Positions 26,825-36,220 of a stretch of DNA of 64,000 bases are shown here, piece by piece (within the stretch, counting starts at the first letter, position 1; the number at the start of each line of letters is the position of its first letter). Position numbers and translations under genes: made by a program. This DNA comes from Caballeronia cordobensis. Lineage in GTDB: Bacteria; Pseudomonadota; Gammaproteobacteria; Burkholderiales; Burkholderiaceae. Location: contig NZ_FCNY02000006.1 of the NCBI RefSeq assembly GCF_001544575.2, forward strand, positions 362,852 to 426,851. Reading direction: 5' to 3'. Under the pieces are notes generated by a model. It was not told where the DNA came from. It did not search any database and was given only the letters and a program-made list of their open reading frames with translations.

Positions 26825-27729
26825 GCGCGACGGCGCGCGTGGAGCGGCTCGACGCGGGCGGCCGCGCGACGGTCGGCGAATGTCCGGTATGGCGCGGGGA
26901 AGACAACGCGCTGTACTGGGTCGATATTCCGGCGCGGCGTATCGTCCGGCTCGACGTCGGCAGCGGGCGCCGCACGGAATGGGCGTTCGACGAGCAGGTC
27001 GCGTGCTTCGCATTCGATGCGGCCGGGCATGTCGTCGCGGGCATGGAAAGCGGCATCTTCAGCGTGACGCTTGCCGATGCGCACGAAGGTCGCGCCCGCA
27101 AGCTCGCCGCGCCGGTGTTCCCCGCGTCCGGCATGCGCTTCAACGATGGCCGCTGCGACCGGCAAGGGCGCTTCTGGGCCGGCACGATGGTGCAGGACAT
27201 GTCGCTCGCAAGCACCGCGGGCGCGCTCTTCCGGTTCGACGAGAAGGGCGCGTTGTCCGCACCCGTCGTCGAGGGATTGATTACGCAGAACGGTCTCGCC
27301 TGGTCGCCCGATGGCCGGACGATGTATCTGTCCGATTCGCACCCGCAACGCCGCCTCGTCTGGGCTTTCGACTTCGACCCCGACACCGGTACGCCGGGCG
27401 CGCAACGCGTGTTCGCGGATCTTCACGATTACGCGGGACGTCCCGATGGCGCGGCCGTCGATGCGGATGGCTGCTACTGGACCTGCGCCAACGATGCGGG
27501 CCGCCTGCTGCGCTTCACGCCGCGAGGCGAACTGGATCGCGAAATCGCCTTGCCGGCGAGCAAGCCGTCGATGTGCGCATTCGGCGGCAGCGACCTGAAG
27601 ACGCTCTTCGTGACGACGATTCGTCCGGCAACGAATGCCACTGAAGACGACGGCTATGTGTTCGCATTGAACCCCGGCGTGCAAGGCTTACCGGAGCCGG
27701 ATTACGCGGGTGTGTTACCGGTCGCATAA
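26821..27729 (+). CDS. SMP-30/gluconolactonase family lactonase
   Basis: Six-bladed beta-propeller metal hydrolase of 302 residues that would open the aldaro-lactone made by Udh. Probable metal ligands lie in GECPVW (Glu), RFNDGRCD (Asn) and PDGAAVDADG (Asp), with SDSHPQRRLVWAFDFD typical of the family. Its ATG overlaps the udh stop by 4 bases. A terminator hairpin follows immediately, so udh plus lactonase is a two-gene unit. Confidence 0.92.
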   Translation: MSATARVERLDAGGRATVGECPVWRGEDNALYWVDIPARRIVRLDVGSGRRTEWAFDEQVACFAFDAAGHVVAGMESGIFSVTLADAHEGRARKLAAPVFPASGMRFNDGRCDRQGRFWAGTMVQDMSLASTAGALFRFDEKGALSAPVVEGLITQNGLAWSPDGRTMYLSDSHPQRRLVWAFDFDPDTGTPGAQRVFADLHDYAGRPDGAAVDADGCYWTCANDAGRLLRFTPRGELDREIALPASKPSMCAFGGSDLKTLFVTTIRPATNATEDDGYVFALNPGVQGLPEPDYAGVLPVA

Positions 27730-27730
27730 T

Positions 27731-27774
27731 TTGCGAATGGCGGGGCGCGAGGCCGTCCCGTTCCGCAATTTTTT
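27731..27774 (+). terminator. terminator after the lactonase gene
   Basis: TTGCG...CGGG pairs with CCCG...CGCAA as an interrupted stem, directly followed by TTTTTT, two bases past the stop codon. It separates the udh unit from the next MFS gene. Confidence 0.65.
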
Positions 27775-27961
27775 CGCATACTTTGGGATGCGAGGCAGTT
27801 GGCGCACCGCATTGGCGCGCAGCGAAATGTGGCCTACGTCCCGCTTCGGAACCGATACCAAGGTCAAACACCAATGCTGTAGTTCCTCCTTAAAGAGTAG
27901 TCTCCCGCAGGTGCATCGAGCACCAGCGATCGACTGATTCTTCTATCCGGAGGAGACATAG

Positions 27962-29311
27962 ATGGACCTTGAAGCCCGCACCATGAAGCGCGTGATGGTT
28001 CGCCTCGTGCCGTTCCTGATCTTGTGTTATTTCATTGCCTATCTGGACCGTGTCAACGTCGGCTTTGCGGCGTTGCAGATGAACAAGGCGCTCGGTTTCA
28101 CCGCGAGCATGTTCGGCTTCGGCGCCGGCATTTTCTTTATCGCGTATTTCTTTTTCGAAGTGCCGTCGAATCTGCTGCTCGAACGATTCGGCGCGCGCCG
28201 CTGGATCGCGCGCATCATGTTCACGTGGGGCATTCTCGCGGCGGCGATGGCCTACATTCCGCATATCGCGCAGGCGACGGGTCTGTCGAACGCGTATGTC
28301 TTCTATGGCCTGCGCATTCTGCTCGGCATCGCTGAAGCGGGCTTCTTTCCCGGCATCATCTTTCTGCTGACCTTGTGGTTTCCCGCGAAGTATCGCGGGC
28401 GCGTCGTCGGCTACTTCATGGCGGCCATTCCGCTGTCCACCGTGATCGGCGGGCCGATCTCCGGCGCGCTGCTGCAGATGGACGGCATCAACGGCATGGC
28501 GGGCTGGCAATGGCTCTATCTGATCGAAGCCATTCCCGCGCTCTTGCTTGCCTTCGTCGTGTACTTCTATCTGACCGACAAGCCCTCCGATGCGCACTGG
28601 CTCGCCAAGGAAGAGCGCGACTGGCTCGTCGACCGGCAGGCGCACGAGCGGGCGCATCGCGAGGCCGTGCATTCGTTCAGCGTGAAGGAAGCGATCTTCA
28701 ATCCGCGCGTGCTCGCCATCGCGTTGATCTACTTCGGCGCGAACGCGACCAACTATGGCCTGAGCTTCTTCCTGCCGCAGATCGTGAAGGCGTTCGGCCT
28801 GACGAATCTGCAGACCGGCTTCGTCACGTCGCTGCCCTATGTGGTCGGCGTGATCAGCATGGTGCTGTGGGGACGTCATTCGGATCGCAAGCTGGAGCGC
28901 CGCTGGCACGTCGCGATTGCGCTGATGGTGGCGGCGGGCGGCATCGCCGCTTCGGCGGGACTCGACAATCCGGTCCTGAAGATGGTGGCGCTGTCGATTG
29001 CGGGCTTCGGCATCTTCGGCTGTCTGCCGGTGATCTGGACGCTGCCGGCGTCGTTCCTCTCGGGCGCGGCGGCGGCGGGGGGCATCGCCGCGATCAACTC
29101 GCTCGGCAATCTCGCGGGCTTCTTCGGTCCGTATGCGATGGGCTGGATCAAGGACAGCACGGGCGGCTTCGGCGCGGGTCTGTTGTGTCTCGCGGGCGCG
29201 GGCATGGTCGGCGTCGCGGCGGTGTTGCTGCTGCATCATGATTCGGCGCTGGAGACGATAGCGCATCCGCATGACATCGAGGATGGCGAGCCGAACATGG
29301 CGGCCCGCTGA
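27962..29311 (+). CDS. MFS transporter, ACS family
   Basis: A 449-residue twelve-helix permease of the ACS type. The YLDRVNVGFAALQMNKALGF start, the GIFFIAYFFFEVPSNLLLERFGARRW block and AEAGFFPGIIFLLTLWFP are characteristic of aldarate, tartrate and aromatic-acid importers of this group. It sits between the two uronate dehydrogenase loci, so a uronate or aldarate is the likely cargo. A strong ribosome site (CGGAGGAG) precedes ATG. It is convergent with the GntR gene. Confidence 0.88.
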   Translation: MDLEARTMKRVMVRLVPFLILCYFIAYLDRVNVGFAALQMNKALGFTASMFGFGAGIFFIAYFFFEVPSNLLLERFGARRWIARIMFTWGILAAAMAYIPHIAQATGLSNAYVFYGLRILLGIAEAGFFPGIIFLLTLWFPAKYRGRVVGYFMAAIPLSTVIGGPISGALLQMDGINGMAGWQWLYLIEAIPALLLAFVVYFYLTDKPSDAHWLAKEERDWLVDRQAHERAHREAVHSFSVKEAIFNPRVLAIALIYFGANATNYGLSFFLPQIVKAFGLTNLQTGFVTSLPYVVGVISMVLWGRHSDRKLERRWHVAIALMVAAGGIAASAGLDNPVLKMVALSIAGFGIFGCLPVIWTLPASFLSGAAAAGGIAAINSLGNLAGFFGPYAMGWIKDSTGGFGAGLLCLAGAGMVGVAAVLLLHHDSALETIAHPHDIEDGEPNMAAR

Positions 29312-29323
29312 CGCGTTGCAACG

Positions 29324-29350
29324 GCGCCAAGGTTGCACGGTCCTTGGCGC
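29324..29350. terminator. bidirectional terminator hairpin
   Basis: GCGCCAAGG and CCTTGGCGC form a perfect 9-bp stem with a 9-base loop between the convergent MFS and GntR genes. A clear U-run is lacking on either side. Confidence 0.55.
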
Positions 29351-29365
29351 TGCTGCCATTCACCT

Positions 29366-30184
29366 TCACTCCGCCGAAGCCTGCGCCCTGCGCAATCTCT
29401 CCCGGCTATTGATCAGATGCAGACGCATCGCGGTGCGCGCCGAATCGGCGTCGCCTCGTTCGATGGCGTCCGCTATCTGCTCGTGCTCGCGGTTCACGCG
29501 CATCAGATAGTCCGCGTACTGATCGTGCGGAATGGGCGTCGCGGTGAGGCGCGTGCGCGGAATCATGCGCGTGCCGAGATGCTCCATGATCTCGACGAAA
29601 TAGCGATTGTTCGTCGCATGCGCGATCTCCATGTGAAAGCGCAGATCCGGCGCGATCGTATCCTTCGCCTTGCCCACGCTTTGCGCGAAATCGGCGAGGG
29701 CCGATCGCATCGTCGCAAGGCGCGCCGCATCGCAACGCATGGCGGCCAGTCCCGCGCATTCGGTCTCCAGGCTGATGCGCAGTTCGAGAATCGCGAGCGC
29801 ATCGATCGAGCCGGCGACATCGGCGGGATCGAGCTTCAAGAGCGGCGACGCGCCCGCTTCGCTGACGAACGTGCCGATGCCATGGCGCGTCTCCACGAAT
29901 CCGGCCGCCTGCAGGCGCGAGAGCGCCTCGCGCACCACCGTGCGGCTCACGCCGAAGCGCTGCACCATTTCCGCTTCGGTCGCGAGGCGGCTGCCGGGCT
30001 TCATTTCCTTCGAATCGATCTGCGCACGCAGCGCATCCACCAGTTGCGCGGTGAGGCTGCGCCGCGTGCCGGGCGATGCGGCGGATGCGTCGGCTGAAGC
30101 AGCGGCGGAAGAGGTGGACAGCGTGTCGGCATGAAAGTCGGGCGATAGCGTCACGGCGTTCTCGTTGGAATGGGTTTTACACAC
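29366..30184 (-). CDS. GntR (FadR/FCD subfamily) regulator
   Basis: A 272-residue regulator. A winged helix (SRLATEAEMVQRFGVSRTVVREALSRLQAAGFV) is followed by an all-helical FCD ligand domain with ELRISLETECAGLAA and the metal-site-like DLRFHMEIAHATNN. A GTG start at 30184 has no ribosome site; a GTG at 30154 with GAGAA upstream may be the true start. It is divergent from the second uronate dehydrogenase, with related operator-like sequences before that gene and before the ABC genes, so it probably controls the 30.3-34.2 kb unit. Confidence 0.9.
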   Translation of the reverse strand: MCKTHSNENAVTLSPDFHADTLSTSSAAASADASAASPGTRRSLTAQLVDALRAQIDSKEMKPGSRLATEAEMVQRFGVSRTVVREALSRLQAAGFVETRHGIGTFVSEAGASPLLKLDPADVAGSIDALAILELRISLETECAGLAAMRCDAARLATMRSALADFAQSVGKAKDTIAPDLRFHMEIAHATNNRYFVEIMEHLGTRMIPRTRLTATPIPHDQYADYLMRVNREHEQIADAIERGDADSARTAMRLHLINSRERLRRAQASAE

Positions 30185-30210
30185 ATTGACAAATCGTTCG
30201 GCAAATGATG

Positions 30211-30240
30211 ATATGCGTCATGCAGTGATATGACAACGTA
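30211..30240. promoter_or_regulatory. candidate GntR operator region
   Basis: TATGACAACGTAC (30229-30241) matches 11 of 13 positions of TATGACGACATAC, which is the reverse complement of the dyad found at 31175-31188. A second degenerate copy (TATGCGTCATG) begins at 30212. They lie between the GntR regulator and the second udh. Confidence 0.5.
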
Positions 30241-30299
30241 CAAGAAGTTGCGTGCAGGGTTAATCCCTAGCACGACCACTTCGACGGAGACACAACGCG

Positions 30300-31142
30300 A
30301 TGGAACAACAACAAGGCACGCCCTCCGCGAACGCCGCGCAATTCGACCGTTTGCTGCTGACGGGCGCCGCGGGCGGCATCGGGCGGGCGATCCGGCACCG
30401 TGTCGCGGAATTCGCGCGGCAGGTGCGTATCTCCGATCTGCCCGGCGTGCTGCCGGGCGATGCGGCGCCTCACGAAGAAATCGTGCCGTGCGATCTGGCC
30501 GACCGCCAGGCCGTCGATGCGCTCGCCAGCCATTGCGATGCGATCGTTCATCTCGGCGGCGTGTCGGTGGAGCGCCCCTTCGAAGAGATTCTCGAAGCCA
30601 ATATCAAGGGCGTGTTCAACCTCTACGAAGCGGCGCGCCGTCAGGGCGTGAAGCGCATCGTGTTCGCGAGCTCGAATCACGTCACGGGTTTCTATCGGCA
30701 GGACGAACGAATCGACGCCACCGCGCGCAAGCGTCCCGATGGCTATTACGGCTTGTCCAAGTCCTTCGGCGAGGACACGGCGCAGCTTTATTTCGACCGC
30801 TATGGCATCGAGACAGTGAGCATCCGCATCGGCTCGGTGTTTCCGGAGCCGAAGGACCGCCGCATGATGGCGAGCTGGATGAGCTACGACGACTTCCACG
30901 ATCTGTTGCGCCGCAGCCTCTTCACGCCGGACGTGGGGCACACGATCGTTTTCGGCATGTCCGCGAACGCGCATACGTGGTGGGACAACCGCTGCGCCGC
31001 GCATCTGGGTTTCGTGCCGCGCGACTCGTCCGAGCCATTCCGCGACAAGGTCGAAGCGACGCCGCCGCCCGCGCCGACCGATCCGGTGGCCGTGCTGCAA
31101 GGCGGCGCGTTCACCGTGACCGGCCCGTTCGATCCGGTTTAA
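30300..31142 (+). CDS. udh: uronate dehydrogenase (second copy)
   Basis: A 280-residue NAD-dependent SDR, paralogue of the protein at 25994. The nucleotide motif GAAGGIG is at 22-28 and the catalytic Tyr150/Lys154 in YGLSK. IVHLGGVSVERPFEEIL, RIGSVFPEPKDRRMM and the TTPPP-like EATPPPAPTDP tail are close to Agrobacterium Udh, arguably closer than the first copy. A CGGAGA ribosome site lies upstream. It heads the unit with the ABC importer and is probably under the divergent GntR regulator, so the two udh copies may answer to different inducers. Confidence 0.9.
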   Translation: MEQQQGTPSANAAQFDRLLLTGAAGGIGRAIRHRVAEFARQVRISDLPGVLPGDAAPHEEIVPCDLADRQAVDALASHCDAIVHLGGVSVERPFEEILEANIKGVFNLYEAARRQGVKRIVFASSNHVTGFYRQDERIDATARKRPDGYYGLSKSFGEDTAQLYFDRYGIETVSIRIGSVFPEPKDRRMMASWMSYDDFHDLLRRSLFTPDVGHTIVFGMSANAHTWWDNRCAAHLGFVPRDSSEPFRDKVEATPPPAPTDPVAVLQGGAFTVTGPFDPV

Positions 31143-31174
31143 TGCATGCAACATGCAGAATCACGGCATTCGTA

Positions 31175-31188
31175 GTATGTCGTCATAC
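31175..31188. promoter_or_regulatory. candidate GntR operator before the ABC importer
   Basis: GTATG and CATAC are inverted around a 4-base centre (TCGT). The dyad resembles half-sites before udh2 and lies 46 bases before the first ABC permease gene, consistent with FCD-type GntR control. Confidence 0.55.
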
Positions 31189-31233
31189 ATCCAGCGCCGG
31201 CCGCATTGAAACATCACAGGGACATTCGCCGCC

Positions 31234-31980
31234 ATGTTTTCTCTAGATTTCTCACCGCTCCTGCCGTACTGGCCGACGTTCCTGCTAGGCGCATGGCTCA
31301 CGCTCAAGATGACGTGCGTGGCCGTGTTCTTCGGCCTGATCCTCGGCATGCTGGTCGCGTTCGCCAAGCGTGCAAAGGTGCCGGTGCTCACGCGCATGTG
31401 CATCATCTACATCGAGACGGTGCGAAACACGCCGTTCCTCGTGCAGATCTTTCTGCTGTACTTCGGTCTCGCCAGCATCGGCTTGCGCATGCCGACCTTC
31501 GCGGCCGCCGCGCTCGCGATGACGATCAACATCGGCGCCTATGCGGCCGAGATCATTCGCGCCGGGCTGGAATCGGTGCCACGCGGTCAGATCGAAGCCG
31601 CCGAATGCCTGGGGCTGTCGAAGTGGCGCATCGGCTGGCATGTGATGCTGCAGCCGTCGATCGAGAAGGTCTATCCCGCATTGACGAGCCAGTTCCTGCT
31701 GATGATGCAGGCTTCCGCGATCGCCTCGCAGATCTCCGCGGAAGAACTCACCGCGGTCGCCAACACCGTGCAGTCCGATACGTTCCGCTCGCTCGAAACG
31801 TACATCGTCGTGGCGGCGCTGTATCTCGTCTTGTCGCTGATCATCAAGCTTGTTGCGTGGCAGGTCGGCGAGCATCTGTTCAAGCGCCGCCGCGCGATCC
31901 GCCTTGCCGCGAAGCGTGCGGGCAAGACGCCGCCCGACTCGCAGCGCATCGATACGGTCATTCCCGGAGGTGCGGCATGA
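31234..31980 (+). CDS. polar amino acid-type ABC transporter permease (1)
   Basis: A 248-residue inner-membrane permease of the HisM/GlnP family. The cytoplasmic EAA loop is AAECLGLSKWRIGWHVMLQP, preceded by YIETVRNTPFLVQIFLLYFG, a family hallmark. Its stop overlaps the next permease start by 4 bases. The family normally carries amino acids, yet it sits 91 bases after a uronate dehydrogenase, which hints at an acidic sugar or an amino-sugar acid instead. Confidence 0.92.
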   Translation: MFSLDFSPLLPYWPTFLLGAWLTLKMTCVAVFFGLILGMLVAFAKRAKVPVLTRMCIIYIETVRNTPFLVQIFLLYFGLASIGLRMPTFAAAALAMTINIGAYAAEIIRAGLESVPRGQIEAAECLGLSKWRIGWHVMLQPSIEKVYPALTSQFLLMMQASAIASQISAEELTAVANTVQSDTFRSLETYIVVAALYLVLSLIIKLVAWQVGEHLFKRRRAIRLAAKRAGKTPPDSQRIDTVIPGGAA

Positions 31981-32630
31981 GCGGCGGATTCACGGCTTCG
32001 CACTTCGTCTATCTGGTGCAATCGATCGGCTGGACGCTGGTCCTCTCCGTGCTCGCGTTCGTGCTCGGCGGCATCGGCGGCTTCGGTGTGATGCTCGCGC
32101 GCATCTCGCCGCGCGCATGGCTTGCGCGCGCCGCGCTCGTGTATATCGAGGCGATTCAGGGCATTCCGCTGCTGATCCTGCTGTTCATCGTGTACTTCGG
32201 CTTGTCGGTGTACGGCTATCAGGTGCCCGCGCTCGTTGCGGCGGGCCTTGCGCTGATGGTCTATTCGAGCGCCTATCTCGGCGATATCTGGCGCGGGTGT
32301 ATCGAAGCGATGCCCAAGCCGCAGTGGGAAGCGTCGGAATGCCTCTCGCTCACGCGCTGGCAGACCTTGCGCCTCGTGATCATCCCGCAGGCGATGCGGC
32401 TCGCGCTGCCGCCGACGGTCGGCTTTCTCGTGCAGCTCATCAAGATGACGTCGCTCGCTTCGGTGATCGGCTTCATCGAACTGACGCGCGCGGGCCAGAT
32501 CATCAACAACTCGATCTTCCAGCCGTTCCTCATCTTCGGACTGGTCGGCGCTTTCTATTTCGTCCTGTGCTATCCGCTTTCGCGCTGGAGCCAATCGATG
32601 GAGAACAAGCTCAATGTCAGCAATCGTTAA
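31977..32630 (+). CDS. polar amino acid-type ABC transporter permease (2)
   Basis: A 217-residue second permease of the importer, with YIEAIQGIPLLILLFIVYFG and an EAA loop (ASECLSLTRWQTLRLVIIPQ). It overlaps the upstream permease by 4 bases and the ATPase by 17, showing tight translational coupling. The two permeases would form the heterodimeric channel. Confidence 0.92.
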   Translation: MSGGFTASHFVYLVQSIGWTLVLSVLAFVLGGIGGFGVMLARISPRAWLARAALVYIEAIQGIPLLILLFIVYFGLSVYGYQVPALVAAGLALMVYSSAYLGDIWRGCIEAMPKPQWEASECLSLTRWQTLRLVIIPQAMRLALPPTVGFLVQLIKMTSLASVIGFIELTRAGQIINNSIFQPFLIFGLVGAFYFVLCYPLSRWSQSMENKLNVSNR

Positions 32631-33342
32631 GGTCGGCGAGATTCACAAGAGCTTCGGCTCCAATCACGTTCTGAAGGGCGTGTCCTTCGAAGTCAACAAG
32701 GGCGAGATGATCGCCGTGATCGGCGCGAGCGGTTCGGGCAAGAGCACGGCGCTGCGCTGTATCGACCGGCTCGAAACCATCGACAAGGGCGAAATCGAAG
32801 TGTGCGGCATTCGCGTCGACGATCCCAAAGTCGATCTGCATCTGTTGCGCCGCGAAGTGGGCATCGTGTTTCAGAGCTATAACCTCTTTCCGCATCTGAC
32901 GGTGGAAGAGAACATCATGCTCGCGCTGCGGTATGTGAAAAAGATGCCGCGCGACGAAGCGAAACGCATTGCGATGAACGTGCTGGAGCAGGTCGGTCTC
33001 GGCCAGAAGGCCGATGCCTATCCCGAACAATTGTCGGGCGGACAGCAGCAGCGCGTGGCGATCGCGCGCTCGCTCGCCATGTCGCCGAAAGTGATGCTGT
33101 TCGACGAAGTGACGTCCGCGCTCGACCCGCAACTCACGGGCGAAGTGCTGCGTGTGATGGAAGACCTCGCGGCGGACGGCATGACCATGCTGCTCGTCAC
33201 GCACGAAATGGCCTTCGCGAAGCGCGTGGCGGATCGCATCATCTACATGCATCAGGGCAAGGTGTGGGAAGTGGGCGACGGCAGCATGCTCGATGCGCCG
33301 CGCACGCCCGAGCTACGGGCATTTCTGGATAACGGACTTTGA
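32614..33342 (+). CDS. amino acid-type ABC transporter ATP-binding protein
   Basis: A 242-residue GlnQ/HisP-type ATPase. Walker A is GASGSGKST (about 34-42), the Q-loop FQSYNLFPH, the signature LSGGQQQR, Walker B VMLFDEVTSALD and the switch His in VTHEMAFA. It energises the two permeases encoded upstream. Confidence 0.95.
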   Translation: MSAIVKVGEIHKSFGSNHVLKGVSFEVNKGEMIAVIGASGSGKSTALRCIDRLETIDKGEIEVCGIRVDDPKVDLHLLRREVGIVFQSYNLFPHLTVEENIMLALRYVKKMPRDEAKRIAMNVLEQVGLGQKADAYPEQLSGGQQQRVAIARSLAMSPKVMLFDEVTSALDPQLTGEVLRVMEDLAADGMTMLLVTHEMAFAKRVADRIIYMHQGKVWEVGDGSMLDAPRTPELRAFLDNGL

Positions 33343-33380
33343 TTTAATTAACGCAACATCGATAACAACGGAGACTCGAC

Positions 33381-34178
33381 TTGAAAGCAAAGACAATCAT
33401 TGCACGCGCAGCTCTCGCAACCCTGATGATGGCAGGCGCGATGCACAGCGCGATGGCCGATCAACTCGACGACATCAAGAAAGCGGGCGTCGTGCGCGTC
33501 GCGATCGCAATGGGCACGCCGCTTTTCAGCTATGCCGATGAAAACCTCAAGCCCGCCGGCTCCGACGTGGATACGGCCGCCGCGCTCGCGAAAGACCTCG
33601 GCGTGAAGCTCGAACTCGTGCAGATCACGAACGCCGCGCGCATTCCGACGCTGCAGGCCAAGCGCGCGGACCTCGTGATCGCCGATCTGTCGATCACGCC
33701 CGAGCGCGCGAAAGTGGTCGATTTCTCCATGCCGTATGCGGTGATCACGATCATCGTCGGCGGTCTGAAGACGATCAAGGTGAAGGACTATGCGGACCTC
33801 GACGGCAAGACCATCGGCCTCACGCGCGCAACGGTGAACGACACGCTCACGACGCAGCAGGCAAAGGGCGCGCAGATTCAGCGCTATGAGGACGATGCGA
33901 CGCTCATCACCTCGATGGTCACGGGCCAGATCGATGTCTTCTCGAGCACGCCGTCGAACCTTCAGGAAATGCAGCATCGCGCGCCGCAACGCAACATCGA
34001 GATGAAGTTCGAGCAGAAGAACTTCGACCTCGGCATCGCGATGAACAAGGATCAGCCGCGCCTGAAGGAATGGGTGAACAACTGGGTCAATACGAATCAG
34101 AAGAACGGTAATCTGAACACGATCTACAAGAAGTATCACGGACGCGATCTGCCGGACAGCGTGCGCAAGGGCGCGTAA
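33381..34178 (+). CDS. ABC transporter substrate-binding protein (family 3)
   Basis: A 265-residue periplasmic binding protein. The signal peptide (about residues 1-26) ends at AMA-DQL, then the bilobed SBP_bac_3 domain follows (GVVRVAIAMGTPLFSYADENLKPAG, ADLVIADLSITPERAKVVDFSMPY). A TTG start at 33381 is supported by a GGAG ribosome site. It is the last gene of the udh2-ABC unit. Ligand identity, amino acid or sugar acid, is the open question for this importer. Confidence 0.92.
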   Translation: MKAKTIIARAALATLMMAGAMHSAMADQLDDIKKAGVVRVAIAMGTPLFSYADENLKPAGSDVDTAAALAKDLGVKLELVQITNAARIPTLQAKRADLVIADLSITPERAKVVDFSMPYAVITIIVGGLKTIKVKDYADLDGKTIGLTRATVNDTLTTQQAKGAQIQRYEDDATLITSMVTGQIDVFSSTPSNLQEMQHRAPQRNIEMKFEQKNFDLGIAMNKDQPRLKEWVNNWVNTNQKNGNLNTIYKKYHGRDLPDSVRKGA

Positions 34179-34212
34179 GCGCTAGCATCGCAGGAATCGG
34201 CTTCACCTTCGT

Positions 34213-34243
34213 GCGCACTCGGAACACGCTGTTCCGAGTGCGC
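34213..34243 (+). terminator. hairpin ending the ABC unit
   Basis: GCGCACTCGGAAC and GTTCCGAGTGCGC form a perfect 13-bp stem with a 5-base loop, 34 bases past the binding-protein stop. No U-run follows, so termination may be inefficient or the stem may protect the mRNA end. Confidence 0.55.
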
Positions 34244-34463
34244 CATGCATTTCGCATACAACATTCTTCCTGGTGCGTCGTCCGTACGCGCCAAATCGCC
34301 CGGCCGCGCGGCTTCGGGCACCGTTCGGGACAATTCACGCTTCTCCGTCGTACACTGCCCCTGCGTTTTGAATTCTGCATGCATTGAACCATCAAGCATG
34401 CCTCGCGCGCCGCACGCCGCGCGAGCATCCGCCATTCACAGGAATCCCTTTACAGGAACCATC

Positions 34464-36185
34464 ATGGCCAAACACACGGTTGCCGACTATCTGGCGCAGA
34501 CACTTGCCGCAGCGGGCGTGGAACGTATCTGGGGCGTGACGGGCGACAGCCTGAACGGACTCGCATACAGCCTCGACCGTGTAGGCTCGATTCGCTGGAT
34601 GCACACGCGTCACGAAGAAGCTGCCGCGTTCGCGGCCGGCGCGGATGCCGCGGCGACAGGCCAGCTCGCCGTATGCGCGGGCAGTTGCGGGCCGGGCAAC
34701 CTGCATCTGATCAATGGCCTCTTCGATTGCCATCGCAATCATCAGCCGGTGCTTGCGATCGCCGCGCATATCCCGTCGACGGAAATCGGCCTCGGCTATT
34801 TTCAGGAAACGCATCCCACCGAATTGTTCAAGGAATGCAGCCACTTCGTCGAGCTCGTCATGAATGCGTCGCAGTTTCCGCGCGTGCTCGAACGCGCGAT
34901 GCGCGCGGCGATCGAGCAGCGCGGCGTGGCGGTGATCGTGCTGCCGGGCGATGTCGCCCTGAGCGAAGGCCCGGACCTCGTGGCGCGCTGGACCGAGAGC
35001 GTGCCGAGCGCGATCCTGCCGGCGCAAACCGAACTCGACAAACTCGCGGGCCTCTTGAACGGTTGCGAAGCGGTGACGATCATGTGCGGCAGCGGCGTCG
35101 CGGGCGCGCACGACGAAGTGGTCGCGCTCGCCGACACGCTCGGCGCGCCCATCGTGCATGCGCTGCGCGGCAAGCCGCACATCGAGTACGACAATCCGTT
35201 CGATGTCGGCATGACCGGACTCATCGGCTTCAGTTCGGGCTATCACGCGATGATGTCGTGCGACACGCTGCTGTTGCTCGGCTGCGATTTTCCGTATCGA
35301 CCGTTCTATCCGCCGAAAGCGAAGATCGTGCAGGTCGACTGGCGCGGCTCGCAACTCGGGCGACGCGCGCCCCTGGAAATGGGCCTCGTCGGCACGGTCA
35401 AGGAGACCGTCGCCGCGCTCTTGCCGAAGCTGCAGCGCAAGGACGACCGCCGTTTCCTGGACAATGCCCTCAAGCACTATGCGAGCGCGCGCAAGGGGCT
35501 CGACGACCTCGCGACGCCGTCCGCGCCGGGACGTCCGATTCATCCGCAATATCTGGCGAAGCTCGTCGATGACATCGCCGCCGAGGACGCGATCTTCACC
35601 GCGGACGTCGGCACGCCGACACTCTGGGCCGCGCGCTATCTGACGATGAACGGCAAGCGCCAGTTGCACGGCTCGTTCAATCACGGCTCGATGGCCAACG
35701 CGATGCCGCAAGCGCTCGGCGCGCAGGCCGCGCATCCGCAGCGTCAGGTGGTGTCGTTATCGGGCGATGGCGGCTTGTCGATGCTGCTCGGCGATCTGCT
35801 TTCGGCCGTGCAGCTCGATCTGCCGATCAAGGTCGTCGTGTTCAACAACAGTCTGCTCGGCTTCGTTTCGATGGAACTGAAGGCCGCGGGCCTGGTCGAC
35901 ACGAACGTCGATCTGAGCAAGACGGACTTCGCCCAGATCGCGAAGGGCGCGGGCATCTGGTCGGTGCGCGTGGAAGAGTCCGAGCAACTCGAGAGCGCGT
36001 TGCGTGAAGCGTTCGCGCACAAGGGCCCGGCGGTCGTGGATGTGGTCACGTCCAAGCATGAACTCGCCATGCCGCCGACCATCGAGCTGGCGCAGGCGAA
36101 GGGCTTCAGCCTCTATATGCTGCGAGCCATCCTGAGCGGGCGCGGCGACGAGATCGTCGAACTCGCGCGCACGAACCTGCGTTGA
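34464..36185 (+). CDS. poxB: pyruvate dehydrogenase (quinone), PoxB-like
   Basis: Peripheral membrane flavoenzyme that would decarboxylate pyruvate to acetate and pass electrons to ubiquinone. The 573-residue length matches E. coli PoxB (572). The activating Glu is in [15 protein letters not shown] [11 protein letters not shown], the TPP motif in [18 protein letters not shown] with NNS 26 residues on, and a FAD-binding middle domain lies between. Start 34464 follows CAGGAACC; longer in-frame starts lack family sequence. It is monocistronic with a strong terminator. Related acetolactate-synthase-like enzymes cannot be fully excluded. Confidence 0.88.
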   Translation: MAKHTVADYLAQTLAAAGVERIWGVTGDSLNGLAYSLDRVGSIRWMHTRHEEAAAFAAGADAAATGQLAVCAGSCGPGNLHLINGLFDCHRNHQPVLAIAAHIPSTEIGLGYFQETHPTELFKECSHFVELVMNASQFPRVLERAMRAAIEQRGVAVIVLPGDVALSEGPDLVARWTESVPSAILPAQTELDKLAGLLNGCEAVTIMCGSGVAGAHDEVVALADTLGAPIVHALRGKPHIEYDNPFDVGMTGLIGFSSGYHAMMSCDTLLLLGCDFPYRPFYPPKAKIVQVDWRGSQLGRRAPLEMGLVGTVKETVAALLPKLQRKDDRRFLDNALKHYASARKGLDDLATPSAPGRPIHPQYLAKLVDDIAAEDAIFTADVGTPTLWAARYLTMNGKRQLHGSFNHGSMANAMPQALGAQAAHPQRQVVSLSGDGGLSMLLGDLLSAVQLDLPIKVVVFNNSLLGFVSMELKAAGLVDTNVDLSKTDFAQIAKGAGIWSVRVEESEQLESALREAFAHKGPAVVDVVTSKHELAMPPTIELAQAKGFSLYMLRAILSGRGDEIVELARTNLR

Positions 36186-36190
36186 GTGTG

Positions 36191-36220
36191 AAGCGCGGCC
36201 TTCAGGGCCGCGCTTTTTTT
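36191..36220 (+). terminator. rho-independent terminator of poxB
   Basis: AAGCGCGGCC and GGCCGCGCTT form a 10-bp stem with a 5-base loop, followed by TTTTTTT, directly after the poxB stop. Confidence 0.88.
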
